A stretch of DNA of 64,000 bases, taken from assembly GCA_015039465.1 (NCBI GenBank), contig MU130357.1, positions 334,367 to 398,366 of the forward strand. Direction: 5' to 3'. Positions within the stretch are counted from its first letter, which is position 1, and every line of letters starts with the position of its first letter. Under the pieces are notes generated by a model. That model had not been told where the DNA came from, ran no database searches, and saw only the letters and a list, made by a program, of their open reading frames with translations. Source of the stretch: Phlegmacium glaucopus. Taxonomy: Eukaryota; Basidiomycota; Agaricomycetes; Agaricales; Cortinariaceae. Positions 25,036 to 34,701 of this stretch are shown here, piece after piece. The translations under genes were made by a program, and so were the position numbers.

Positions 25036-25477
25036 CTAATATGGATGAGATCCCTTCAATTGACGAGTGCGCTTCTGCCATTCCTGCGAGGTTAGCGTTG
25101 TTAATCTCCTCAGGCAGCGGGAGCACACCCCTGATATAGGGGTAGGATCCTCCGCATATTTTATTGTATGACTTTTAGAACGTTGTCGAGTCAGTGATGA
25201 TCGTCTTGTATAAATCCAGTGAATTCCACGAACTCTTGTCGGCAGCCTGAGGCAACACAATTGAAACCTCCACAATTCCGAGGATGACGGTAGCTGTTCT
25301 TGCAGCGTGGATCTCTGCAGTCAACCTGGAAATAAATTAAAAGAATGAGAATAAGGAATGAGCTAGATGGCATGCAAGAGATGGACAAGCCTTTGTAGAC
25401 TTCATCGCTCCCGACACAGATTCACTGTGCGTACAGCCCGAGAACCATATTTTGTCGAAGAATGTATATTCACACAT
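25036..25477 (-). CDS. Small cysteine-rich basidiomycete protein
   Basis: Start ATG at 25477 (MCEYTFFDKIWFSGCTHSES). A later exon carries VDCRDPRCKNSYRHPRNC followed by GGFNCVASGC, and a last exon reads PTPISGVCSRCLRRLTTLT to a stop at 25036. A short MC-x-YT start followed by spaced Cys/His pairs and a closing CxxC is seen in many small fungal proteins of unknown function, which may bind a metal. Exact splice sites are uncertain: keeping phase between the first and second exon would need a GC donor (GCATGCC) or another donor that I could not fix. It could also be slightly degraded. No neighbours suggest a role. Confidence 0.4.
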
Positions 25478-25479
25478 AA

Positions 25480-27283
25480 TGGACCGAGAATTGCTTGTTA
25501 CACAGTGCTGGGGGGAATGGGTGGATAGTCGTTTTCCGAGTCTGAGGTGGCCGAGTGGCATTCAATCTCTTTAGCCTTATATATATACCTGTTGGGCCAA
25601 CTTAAACACATGATGATGCCGTGTGTACAGATCGTATTTCTCCTTCTCAATATCCATCAAGACTTTGACTCGAAAACGCGAGTCTCTTTTGGACCAATGT
25701 TTTTGTCCCTAGTTGGAAGTTGGAACGTTAGCAACGTTATTGGAAAAATCAACAAATAACACGTCAAGTACCCGTCAAACTTGCGAGATCTGCAAGTGAT
25801 TTTTGGACTAATATCTTATCTCCAGATGGCATGTTCAAAGCATGTTGTCGCGGATAATCCCAAAAAAAGGGAGAAGACAGTATATCAAGATTCTAGAACG
25901 ATGGCAGTGTCCCGGAGACACGAGACGTATGTGCATAATTATATCGGCATCGGATATTTTCACGATACATTTCATAACTAAAATTTACATGTCCACCCCG
26001 CACCACGTTATTCCCAAAGAAGCCTTGTGAGCAGAAGCGGACTTTGCTGAGTTTTGAGCACTGAGTCAGGTCCAGTTTCGCCTTAAAAAATTTTTTTACT
26101 TGAACGGCCTTCGACTTACAGATCGCTGAATTCAGGGTTGGCTTCAACTGTAAGTTACAATACTAGTCTACTACCTCATCTAGATACACATGCCGATGGC
26201 CGGGTTCCGAGTCCCGTACTAGGGCCGTAATTCGACCTATAGAATTTGGTATGAAGGTAGGATTGTTAGAGCTCAACAATATCTCACCGAGAGATAACAG
26301 GGTTGTTTCATACCTTAAAAGTTTTTAAAAGACTTGATGGACTCCAGACGGGCGCTTAAATCACCCGTTTTCCCACGATCAGCTTGACTCGGAGATTAGT
26401 TTCAATTATCAATGTCAACAGCAACGACGCAAATCTCCATCGATCTCAATCCCGCACACCCCACGCACTCATGACTCACATATTCTGATGGATTGGGACC
26501 ATTGCGATGCAGAATCGCTTCAGATCAGAGGTCAGTCCAGCAAGGGATGCTTATGAGAGTACAAGATCGATAAGATATTTGGTACCTAGTAGTTTTTTTT
26601 TTTTTTGCTGCACAAGTTCCCTCCGAAGGGATAAAATAAGTTACATTGATTTTGGACCCATATATGGACATGACTCATAAGATATCAAAACACTTCCACC
26701 GCGAATCAGTGGCTGACGGTTGTTGGAACAACGAAAACTGCTACGTTATGAAGAAGCTTAGGCTTAGGGAATTTGTGAGCATCATGGTTGTGGAGCCGCT
26801 AATAAAGTGTAATCGACATGATTCGAGTCAACTACACGTTCGCAGTCTATTCGGCCGCAAATCTCGCAAATCTTTTGTAACTGAAGGCTATTTTTAAGAT
26901 ATTTTTCTAACCTTTCGGGACATATAATTTATGAGAAATTTATCTAAAATCGGTTAGAAGAGATTCCAAAAGTATGAACTTGAAGTTGATCGAGTCATTT
27001 TTTTTCGAGCTAGGTACAAACATAGGCATAATTGGGTGGCAATCATCTCAATTTGGACGCAACAGCACAAAGTCTAACAAGTTACAGAGGCCACCTCATG
27101 CTTCTGACGGGGAATGCAACAAAACAAGACATCATCATCGATGTTTGTTGAATATCATTCAAATCATGAATCATAGCGAACTGAAAAATATCGTAGGATT
27201 CGTAAAAAATATTGTTCATACCATATTTATACTATACATTTCTTCTGTTTCACACGACGTCCCTCCAACTTCAAGCCAGAAAA
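25480..27283. other. Intergenic stretch, no gene seen
   Basis: About 1.8 kb. Contains an isolated tRNA-A-box-like string near 25547-25557 without a matching B box and several unsupported short open frames (25547-25759, 26646-26897, 26974-27318). No gene recognised. Confidence 0.4.
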
Positions 27284-28805
27284 TTACGGACAAAAGGTCA
27301 AAGTATAATCTGCTTTGAGGCCCGAGTTGCAAGTCCACAAAGCGGTATTGCTCGATTCGTCGTACGCGTAGGCGTATGATCGCGGGCAATTATTTTCTGT
27401 GAAAAATATCAAACTTGTCTGTCAATCAAGCAACTTGGGATAATTAGGAATCGCGCACTGAAGTAACTGTAGAAAGCAACGCCTAAATATATGCGTGAGC
27501 GTTTGATAGAGGGAGGATACGGGGACAAATTAAATGGAGGGGAGCTCTGACCTGAAGATGGGCAAGTAGCTGGTGTGCTAAAACTGCCAGAACAGCAGTT
27601 CGGAGAATTGCCTAAAAATAAATGAGGATACAAGTTAAGTCATGAATAAACCGACGGTCCGAAGTTAAATTTACAGCACCTTGGTTTCCATCGAGATTAG
27701 CAAAACAAGCAGATTTACAACCAACAGGGAATCCAGAGGGATCAAATGGACCTTTCAAAGGGCCAGGGCCTATGAAGGGACATGACAGGGAACAAAGCGT
27801 CAATGGACGTCGCGGCGAGAAAATCGGAGGATCAACGACATACAATTGGGGCCAAGGTCGACAGGACAGTCTGCAATTGGACAACCGACGTTGTTGGTGA
27901 TCCTGAAATGGACATTGATGTTGATCGAAGCTCATGAATGTTTGTTTTATTTACCTCACGGGAAGATTGTAGCCATCAACGAGGGAGACTGTTATCAGTG
28001 AGAGATTAGTGCCATTGGCTATCACTTACGAATGAGGAAAAAAAGACTAACCGTCATACCAGTCGGGCGAGCCGTTATCCCCCAAAGTCCACTCCGCAAC
28101 AGTGGCAGGAGGTACACCCTACATACCATTTATGAAAATGATCAACAACCAGAAGTCAAGATGTGTAAGGAAGATAACTAACAGTCCCGCTATGTGGATC
28201 GCATTCCAGCCCACCGTTGCATCCACCAGTCAGACAGGAATTAGGTCCCGGATTGGTAGTGAAATCGCAGTTGCGTCTTCCCTGGAGCAATAAAGTAGAA
28301 TGAGGATGAGTCTACCATGATTCTGGGATCTACTGACCCATATTCTGCCTGATTTCCAGTTGTCGGGTACAGCGAAGGAAACTTGAGATCCGGCGGGTGC
28401 CTCCCATCTAAGTAATCAGTGAGGACTGTATCAGTATCGGCCAAATAAAACATATCAAAGGAAAAGGTCAACAAAATACGCACCCGGTCGGGAAGCTTGG
28501 CACATTTTGCGCAACATTCAAGTCGGTAAATATCTACTCGGGTGTTTGAGGTCACAATTCTCAACAGATATTTGATGAAGAATTACCGCAGGCCTATGAA
28601 TATAAGATAAGCCAAGCGACAGGTAAAAAGACAACTTGCTTGTAGACTTACCAGACAGTGAACGGACAGGCATTGCGCACCTAGCAACGCGGAAAGTCAA
28701 CAGGATCCAAATAAACTTGACAAAAAAGCGTACAGTGAAAGTCCGAGCAGCAGTTCCAACCGCACTGGTTAAAAGCGTCAAAGCAGAGACGAAAAATAAT
28801 TTCAT
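27284..28805 (-). CDS. Thaumatin-like protein, secreted
   Basis: 257-residue secreted protein from 13 exons: 28805..28734, 28680..28652, 28594..28588, 28533..28484, 28407..28338, 28281..28183, 28118..28052, 27988..27955, 27902..27844, 27769..27680, 27611..27552, 27482..27459, 27396..27284; phases agree, 258 codons with stop. The signal peptide MKLFFVSALTLLTSAVGTAA is followed by RTFTVRNACPFTVWPAIFTD. Family motifs include GWEAPAGSQVSFAVPDNW, SGRIWGRRNCDF, TGGCNGGLECDP, PATVAEWTLGDNG, DWYDVSLVDGYNLPV, CKSACFANLDGN, SPNCCSGSF, NNCPRSYAYAYDESSNTALW and TFCP at the end; 16 or so Cys would form the usual disulfides. Thaumatin-like proteins often have beta-1,3-glucan-degrading or antifungal activity and act in mushroom wall remodelling. 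The third exon is 7 nt. Complete and apparently functional. Confidence 0.96.
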
Positions 28806-28809
28806 TTTG

Positions 28810-29595
28810 ATAATTCAGACAGATGAACTAGAAAATCCAGGAGAAAATCCTCGACTTCTTGGGGAAAAAGGAAAGCTACTGTGGATTATAAGTCGTTCCT
28901 CCACTCGTCTTTTATATGGATAATGGAACCCCATCTTGTCATTGAGAGTCAGGTGGGTTGGGCAGCAGAGGCAGAGAGATGGTCCAAGTACAGTGTGAAA
29001 CTGGAACCGCGTGTTAACGACAATCGCTTAGCCATTATTGGTTGGCTACTAGTATGTATTACTTGCCCCGGAGGGTCTGTCAGCAGGCCTGAGCCCACTA
29101 AACAATCAGAAATTGTTGACTTGGCCTCTGTTCTGAAGAAGGACATGTGTCGTCCTTGAGCACAACTTGAACTTTGTCGGTGTGGTTTCGGTCTTGATTG
29201 ATTAAAAATAGCCCATTCTCGAGGACACGGTAGATTGACAAATGGGCATCAACGTAAAGCAGCAGTTGTTACAAGTCAGGGGCTTCTGGTATACATATTG
29301 GGATTTTCACGAGCACCCCACGGTCTCATGTGGCAGTCATGGCAAAGAACCATCATCGGCCCGGGAATCCTAATTAGGTTATAAGAAACCTTCAAAGATG
29401 TGATTTGTACGGTTCAACAACCGTCAACTGTATGATAAATATACGTGAATTGCTTTACTGAATATTCACATGGTTTTAGTTGAAACACCTTAAAAATAGC
29501 ATTCAAGAGTTTTAGTAGATTTAAATAAATAAAACTGACAGACGATAGCGGCCATTATTGTTCATTGCCTTCTGAAAGGAGTTGATATAAGGAAT
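28810..29595. other. Spacer between thaumatin gene and thaumatin pseudogene
   Basis: About 790 bases with no gene. It would contain the promoter of the intact thaumatin-like gene (read on the minus strand) and old 3' sequence of the pseudogene. Nothing distinctive seen. Confidence 0.45.
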
Positions 29596-30360
29596 TTACG
29601 GGCAGAACGTGAGGGTGTAATCAACAGCGAGAGCCGGGTTACATGTCCACAAGCGGTGCCGCTCGACTCGTCAAATGCGTAAGCATAAGCGTTTAGGCGA
29701 CTGTTTCTGAAATAACAACGCCTAGACACGGACACTGCGTGTTAATGTCAGATGTCATACGGATGTATGTAGCAATACTCACCGGAGCTTGGGCATGTAG
29801 CAGGTGTATTGTGAGATCCGGAGCAGAGTTGGCTACCGAGGAAGGATAAGTTAGCCTAAAAGCATCTGACCTTGGTTGCCGTCTAAGATAGCTATGCAGG
29901 CGCTCTTGCATCCAACTGGGAACCCCGTGGAATCGAAGGGTCCTTTAAGAGCAGCTGGGCCTGTAAAACCACCCGTGTCAGGCGAAATGGTTTGGGTGAT
30001 CTCAGAGAAGGTAACAAACAGTTGGGCCCCAAGTCCACAAGACAAGAAGCAACAGGGCACCCTTGGTTGTATCGATCCTCATTGGAAAATTGTAGCCGTC
30101 AACAAGTGAAACTGTAAGATAGAACGGTCAATATTGAGAGCAGAAGAATTAGAGAATCCCTCAGGCTCCCCATAGGAGAAGGGGTTTCCAAGGGGTTTCC
30201 GTCTCCTTGAAGAATGAATTAAACCACAGTAGCAGGTGATAATCCATAAACGGAGACAGGCAGATTGAGCTTCAACCTGCTGTATTAAAAGCCTACAGTG
30301 CCAGTGTGTGGAACAAACCTCCATTGCAACAGATTGCAGCCTCCAGGCCATCGACGCCAT
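29596..30360 (-). pseudogene. Thaumatin-like pseudogene, 3' part, interrupted by the Plavaka insertion
   Basis: Tandem relative of the intact gene at 27.3 kb. Recognisable from 5' to 3': PGGCN..PHTGT near 30330, SPATVV then a TAA where the intact protein has AEW (near 30220), VSLVDGYNFPMR near 30100, GPAALKGPFDSTGFPVGCKS near 29920, SHNTPATCPSSG near 29800, AYAYAFDESSGTA near 29670 and a TFCP-stop at 29596. One-base losses shift the frame after NFPMR, in the SPNCCSG block and in the TALWTC block. The intron between the DGYNxP and GCP exons of the intact gene is absent here. Its upstream continuation (CDFTTA, minus strand) lies at 41484-41510 on the far side of the inserted element. Confidence 0.85.
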
Positions 30361-30814
30361 CAGGGAAAACCCAAATTTAAAATTTCATGAAATTTTCGTA
30401 AACTTTTCAAATCTATGAAAGTTTCAAAACTTTTCATTAATTTATGAATATTTGACAGGGGGGTTATAAAACTCTAAAATGTCTCAAAAATCTCCTGAAA
30501 TTGGTGCGTATTTTCTGGCTATTTTCACTGGATTTTCACATCTTCAAAATCTGGCGTCAGGGCTTTTCTACATTTTATTCCGCATGTTAGAACTTATATA
30601 ACCCATTGTTAATCAAGGTTTAATACTAGTACAATACACGGTACAGGTGTTTGTCCGTAAAGGAATTCAAGAAAAAGGTATTACATTTGTCCATGACGTT
30701 GCTACTCGTCCACTCTACTGGGGCAACTGGGCCAAATTTAGGCAACAGGTGAACACTCCGAAAGATATTTGCGACTGGGACAATGGAGGAAAGTGGAGAA
30801 CCATCAGAGGATAA
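30361..30814 (+). repeat. Duplicated Plavaka left terminus, copy 1
   Basis: 454 bp nearly identical to 34248-34701, including the terminal CAGGGAAAAC and the last 60 codons of the transposase (minus strand). The only difference seen is G at about 30501 against A in the other copy. Identity stops abruptly at a 20-plus A tract (30812-30838). Confidence 0.95.
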
Positions 30815-32095
30815 AAAAAAAAAAAAAAAAAAAAAAAACAATAACAATGATCGGACGGGCATGTGAGGAGCAACAAAAGAGGAGGAGTACGGGCATGCAT
30901 GGAGCAAGTGAGAAGGACGGGCATGCATGGAGCAAGTAAGACGGACGGGCATGCATGGAGCAAGAGCGAAGGACGGGCATGCATGGAGCAAGAGAGAAGG
31001 ACGGGCATGCATGCATGGAGCAAGAGAGAAAGACGGGCATGCATTGTAGCAAAAGCGAAGGACGGGCATGCATCGTAGCAAGGGAAACAAAAGGACGGGC
31101 ATGCATTGTAGCAAAACGTGGGGAAAAGAGACGAGGAAAAAAGGAAAAAGGATTGATTTCATTAGACGAGGATTTTTAAGAGAGGAGAGGAAGAAAGGAC
31201 GAACGCGATAATCTCTCTCGTTATCCTTGAGTTTGCGATCGTCCCAATATACTCGTTCGCGAGTCTTTCTAATTATTTCTTCATTAATGCGAGAAAGATT
31301 GTAGGCACCACGGGGGGAAGTGATAGCAAGATGCCAGAGTCTTCGTTGTTCAGCTTGGTAGAGAATTAAAGTCTTCTGATCAAGCGGGTCCCTGGAAGAG
31401 CGGAGTTCGTGAATTTGTAGGTTTCCCCAGAACTTGGCGAGCATTGTGACACGATCCAGTGGCCAATCAGCCTCTTCCATGGCAACGATCATCCGAGGAG
31501 CAGCCTGACAAAAATCTTCCCAGGAAATATCTTTATCATCCAAAACTCTGGTAGCATCCCTAGCAGATGCCGAGGGAACCCAAGAAGATGAGCCATCAGG
31601 ACGGCGAAGCATAACCATCGCTTCATCATCAATAGTATTCGAGCTCCGTAAAGCATCATCTAATCCAGCATTAGTGTAATACCACAACTCAACGTAAAGG
31701 CCCTTGTCCATTTTTCTAATCGCGTAATTAGAAGCGATAACCGGGGCTACAGTGGGAACGTCTCTGTCTGGAATTGGGGCGTATTTGTTTTTGTTTTTCT
31801 TCATTTCCTCCTTGCGAAGCGCCTCTGCTTCGGTTATTTCGGTCTGGACTCTTAGCAGATCCGCCTCTGATTGCACCCGGTTAAGTTCGGCCAGGGCATC
31901 ATTGTCGTCGTCAATCTGTTGACGCCATTTGACTCTATCTGCCTGGTTGCCTGCAGTCCATATATCTTTTAAGAATTGGATTGCCTGGTCTTCGGTGGTG
32001 GTTAAATTAATAAGGGGAGCCCGAGCTGCTGCGTAAACAGGAGACGCGAAGTCAGGGCATTCTAAGAAGCTGGGGTCGACCTGGATTCTAGCCAT
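30626..32095 (-). CDS. Gag-like element protein fused to a transposase tail
   Basis: 489-codon open frame from ATG 32095. Residues 1 to about 300 form a charged protein (MARIQVDPSFLECPDFASPV, SNYAIRKMDKGLYVELWYYT, QAEQRRLWHLAITSPRGAYN) that I recognise as a repeated, gag-like hypothetical protein of agaricomycete mobile elements; its function is unknown. From about 31180 the frame enters a minisatellite (repeats of CMPVLL-like text), then a poly-Phe run from the poly-T tract, and finally the last 60 residues of the Plavaka transposase (SSDGSPLSSIVPVANIFRSV), in frame, ending at 30626. The natural protein probably ended or was spliced near 31180 and the rest is a fortuitous read-through, but the intact frame across the junction is notable. 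Confidence 0.55.
   Translation of the reverse strand: MARIQVDPSFLECPDFASPVYAAARAPLINLTTTEDQAIQFLKDIWTAGNQADRVKWRQQIDDDNDALAELNRVQSEADLLRVQTEITEAEALRKEEMKKNKNKYAPIPDRDVPTVAPVIASNYAIRKMDKGLYVELWYYTNAGLDDALRSSNTIDDEAMVMLRRPDGSSSWVPSASARDATRVLDDKDISWEDFCQAAPRMIVAMEEADWPLDRVTMLAKFWGNLQIHELRSSRDPLDQKTLILYQAEQRRLWHLAITSPRGAYNLSRINEEIIRKTRERVYWDDRKLKDNERDYRVRPFFLSSLKNPRLMKSILFPFFLVSFPHVLLQCMPVLLFPLLRCMPVLRFCYNACPSFSLAPCMHARPSLLLHACPSFALAPCMPVRLTCSMHARPSHLLHACPYSSSFVAPHMPVRSLLLFFFFFFFFLSSDGSPLSSIVPVANIFRSVHLLPKFGPVAPVEWTSSNVMDKCNTFFLNSFTDKHLYRVLY
30850..31110 (+). repeat. Minisatellite, about 20-bp unit
   Basis: Roughly ten imperfect head-to-tail units of the form GACGGGCATGCATGGAGCAA, the later ones with CATTGTAGCAAAAG in place of the end. 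It is free of stops in several frames. It sits between the duplicated Plavaka terminus and the gag-like gene. Confidence 0.9.
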
Positions 32096-32099
32096 AGCT

Positions 32100-32640
32100 T
32101 TCGAAATACTTTGGTTTGTATTTAAATAAAAACCTCCTTAATGTGCATATAAAAGGCCTTGCTGTCTTTATTATTCTTTCTTTTTAGACGAAATTAATAG
32201 TAGAGCTGCTCTTATGCCGAGCAGGAAGGTGTAACGCGAGGTTGGGGTTGTGGCCATGAAGAAAGGAAGAGATGGTCACGTCACAACCCAAATCTTCTCA
32301 TAGACTAAATTCTATGTTCTCACTCGATTCTCGTGTTCGCTTAGAATAAAAAACAATGTCACCACGTCACCACGTCACAACAACAAATCACCGCTTTCAC
32401 CTGCCACGTCAACAACAACAATGGACACGACAATGGTAAACACTCACTTTGGGTTTTTTTTTCCTTTCTTAGGCCATGGCACTGACAACGACAACCCCCC
32501 TTATTCTTTAATTCTATAGGCATTACTCTGACAATGGGGAACAGCAACAACGAAGACCAACTATGTGCGTTTTTTTCTTTCTTTTGTAATTCTCTTTATT
32601 AACTACAAGCAATACGAGCACAACCATCTCACCACATTGC
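32100..32640. other. Non-coding segment upstream of the gag-like gene
   Basis: No gene seen. Contains CAC/GTCAC-rich direct repeats near 32350-32400 and a pyrimidine-rich stretch near 32450-32475; probably the promoter side of the gag-like gene at 32095. Confidence 0.4.
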
Positions 32641-33235
32641 TGGCATCTACCACATTGTATGACCACATACAACAACATACAACCGCATCTGGCGACGTAC
32701 AACAACATATGGCGACGTACGATGACATCTGGCGACATATGACGGCATACGACAACATACGATGGCATACGACAACATATGACAACATACAACAACATAT
32801 GGCGACATACGGCGACGTACAACGACATACGACGGCATATGACAGCATATGATGGCATACAACAACATACGACAACATACGACAACATATGGCGACATAC
32901 GGCGACGTACAACAACATACGACGACATACGACGACATATGGCGACATACGGCGACGTACAACAACATACGACGGCATACGATGGCATACGACGACGTAC
33001 GACGACATATGGCGACATACAGCGACGTACAACAACATATGGTGACATACGACGACATACAACGGTATACGATGGCATACAACGACATACAACGACATAT
33101 GGCAACGTACAACAACATACGGTGACGTACAACAACATATGGCAATGTACAACGATATATGGTGATGTACAACGACATACAGTGATGTACGATGACATAC
33201 GGGCAGGGCATACAACACACAAATGACATACAACG
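32640..33235 (+). repeat. Minisatellite, ACATACGACG-type units
   Basis: About 590 bp of degenerate 10-12 bp units (ACATACGACG, ACATATGGCG, ACGTACAACA) arranged in a higher-order pattern. Because units are built on a triplet-compatible period, stop codons are rare on both strands and long spurious open frames of 190-240 codons arise (Tyr-Val-Val / His-Met / Cys-Arg text). These are not genes. Confidence 0.95.
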
Positions 33236-34247
33236 AATAATGAACAACATGGTATAATGATTTTTATTTTTATGTGTAATTAGACAAGCACATTGTAGGT
33301 AGTTGGACAATATACATAGAGTATTTTTTTTCAAGTACTTGGCTTTGAGTAAAAATGGTTTGAAAAATCACTCGGAAAAAAATAAACCAATACTATTTGA
33401 GCAGCAAATTGAGCTCAGTACAGAGTGCTATGGAATAACAAGGAGCTATTATGGAGTGCTATGAACTCCCTAGGTGATGCTATGTAGTACTATATAGTGT
33501 CTGCTGGACACTACAGAAATAGGGACCCATACTATGGCACTATGGTGCTATAGAGCGTTACATAATGGTCCATAGCAGGGCCCGGGTTTGCTGATGTTGC
33601 TAAAATCACTCGTTCTTACAGGTTATGGGCCCTGCCCGTTAGTGATTGTTACGGGTAACCCTGGGGTTTTCCAGGGCTACCTGTACCCTTACCCAGCAAA
33701 CCCTTACCCACTACCAAGGGTAGGGGTTTTAGCGGGTCAGGGTAAGGGTTTTATGGGGGTTTACGGGTTTTTACGGGTTTTACGGGTTTCAAAAACCCAC
33801 ACTCAATTTGGAGAAAAGTAAGCAAATACATGATAGGAAGTGGCGGAACTAATCTAAGATAGCATCCCATCCAACAGCTAGGTCATCTTCCTTTGCGTTA
33901 GCGGGAATCCTGGGTAGTACAACAACAGCCCTAATATCACTATCTTTTACATATCCCATATGGCTCCATACACCAAGACACATCAAGGCATCAGAAAAAA
34001 CCTCAATTGCTGATTTGTGGCAATAAGTTTGGATCAGCCTCGGTAAGTGGGAGGGAAGCTGATTTTGACTGACCTACTGAAATAAGCTGGAGTCAGTGAT
34101 ACATCAGCCAACGGTCAGCAGGCTGGTCACTTATTAGATACTTATTCTTGTTCATTATTTACTGATCCTTTGCACATCCAACTGCACATAGAAATATAGG
34201 AAATTGGTCCAAAAAGACTATTTAAGAAATATGCAAGTACACAACAT
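33236..34247. other. Repeat-rich non-coding segment
   Basis: Contains a CTATG-rich direct-repeat patch (33425-33560) and a GGGTTTTACGGGTTT-type G/T-rich patch (33700-33795) with inverted GGGTAAC/GTTACCC-like partners just before it. The latter looks like the end of another degenerate transposon (starting CAGGGCCCGGG near 33579). No coding sequence. Confidence 0.5.
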
Positions 34248-34701
34248 CAGGGAAAACCCAAATTTAAAATTTCATGAAATTTTCGTAAACTTTTCAAATC
34301 TATGAAAGTTTCAAAACTTTTCATTAATTTATGAATATTTGACAGGGGGGTTATAAAACTCTAAAATGTCTCAAAAATCTCCTGAAATTGGTGCATATTT
34401 TCTGGCTATTTTCACTGGATTTTCACATCTTCAAAATCTGGCGTCAGGGCTTTTCTACATTTTATTCCGCATGTTAGAACTTATATAACCCATTGTTAAT
34501 CAAGGTTTAATACTAGTACAATACACGGTACAGGTGTTTGTCCGTAAAGGAATTCAAGAAAAAGGTATTACATTTGTCCATGACGTTGCTACTCGTCCAC
34601 TCTACTGGGGCAACTGGGCCAAATTTAGGCAACAGGTGAACACTCCGAAAGATATTTGCGACTGGGACAATGGAGGAAAGTGGAGAACCATCAGAGGATA
34701 A
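34248..34701 (+). repeat. Plavaka left terminus, copy 2
   Basis: The terminus attached to the complete transposase gene. Starts CAGGGAAAAC, is A/T-rich with repeated AAATTTTC/GAAAATTT-like motifs, and includes the transposase C-terminal coding part. Differs from copy 1 by one visible base. Confidence 0.95.

Noticed and set aside
25547..25557. tRNA A-box-like string (GGTGGCCGAGTGG) suggesting a tRNA-Leu/Ser gene
   Set aside because: No B box (GGTTCGAATCC type) within the following 100 bases and no acceptor-stem pairing, so at most a chance match or a fragment.
32523..33334. Open frames of 190-240 codons on the minus strand and 125 codons on the plus strand
   Set aside because: Products of the ACATACGACG minisatellite in several frames; no codon structure or start context.
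33700..33795. Telomere-like G/T repeats (GGGTTTTAC, GGGTTTC)
   Set aside because: Unit differs from TTAGGG, the patch is under 100 bp, and inverted partner sequences next to it fit a degenerate transposon end better.
32565..34246. A right terminus (CCCTG) for a separate element B ending before 34248
   Set aside because: No inverted CAGGGAAAAC was found there; the only matching right end is at 41483, which is why a composite element is proposed.
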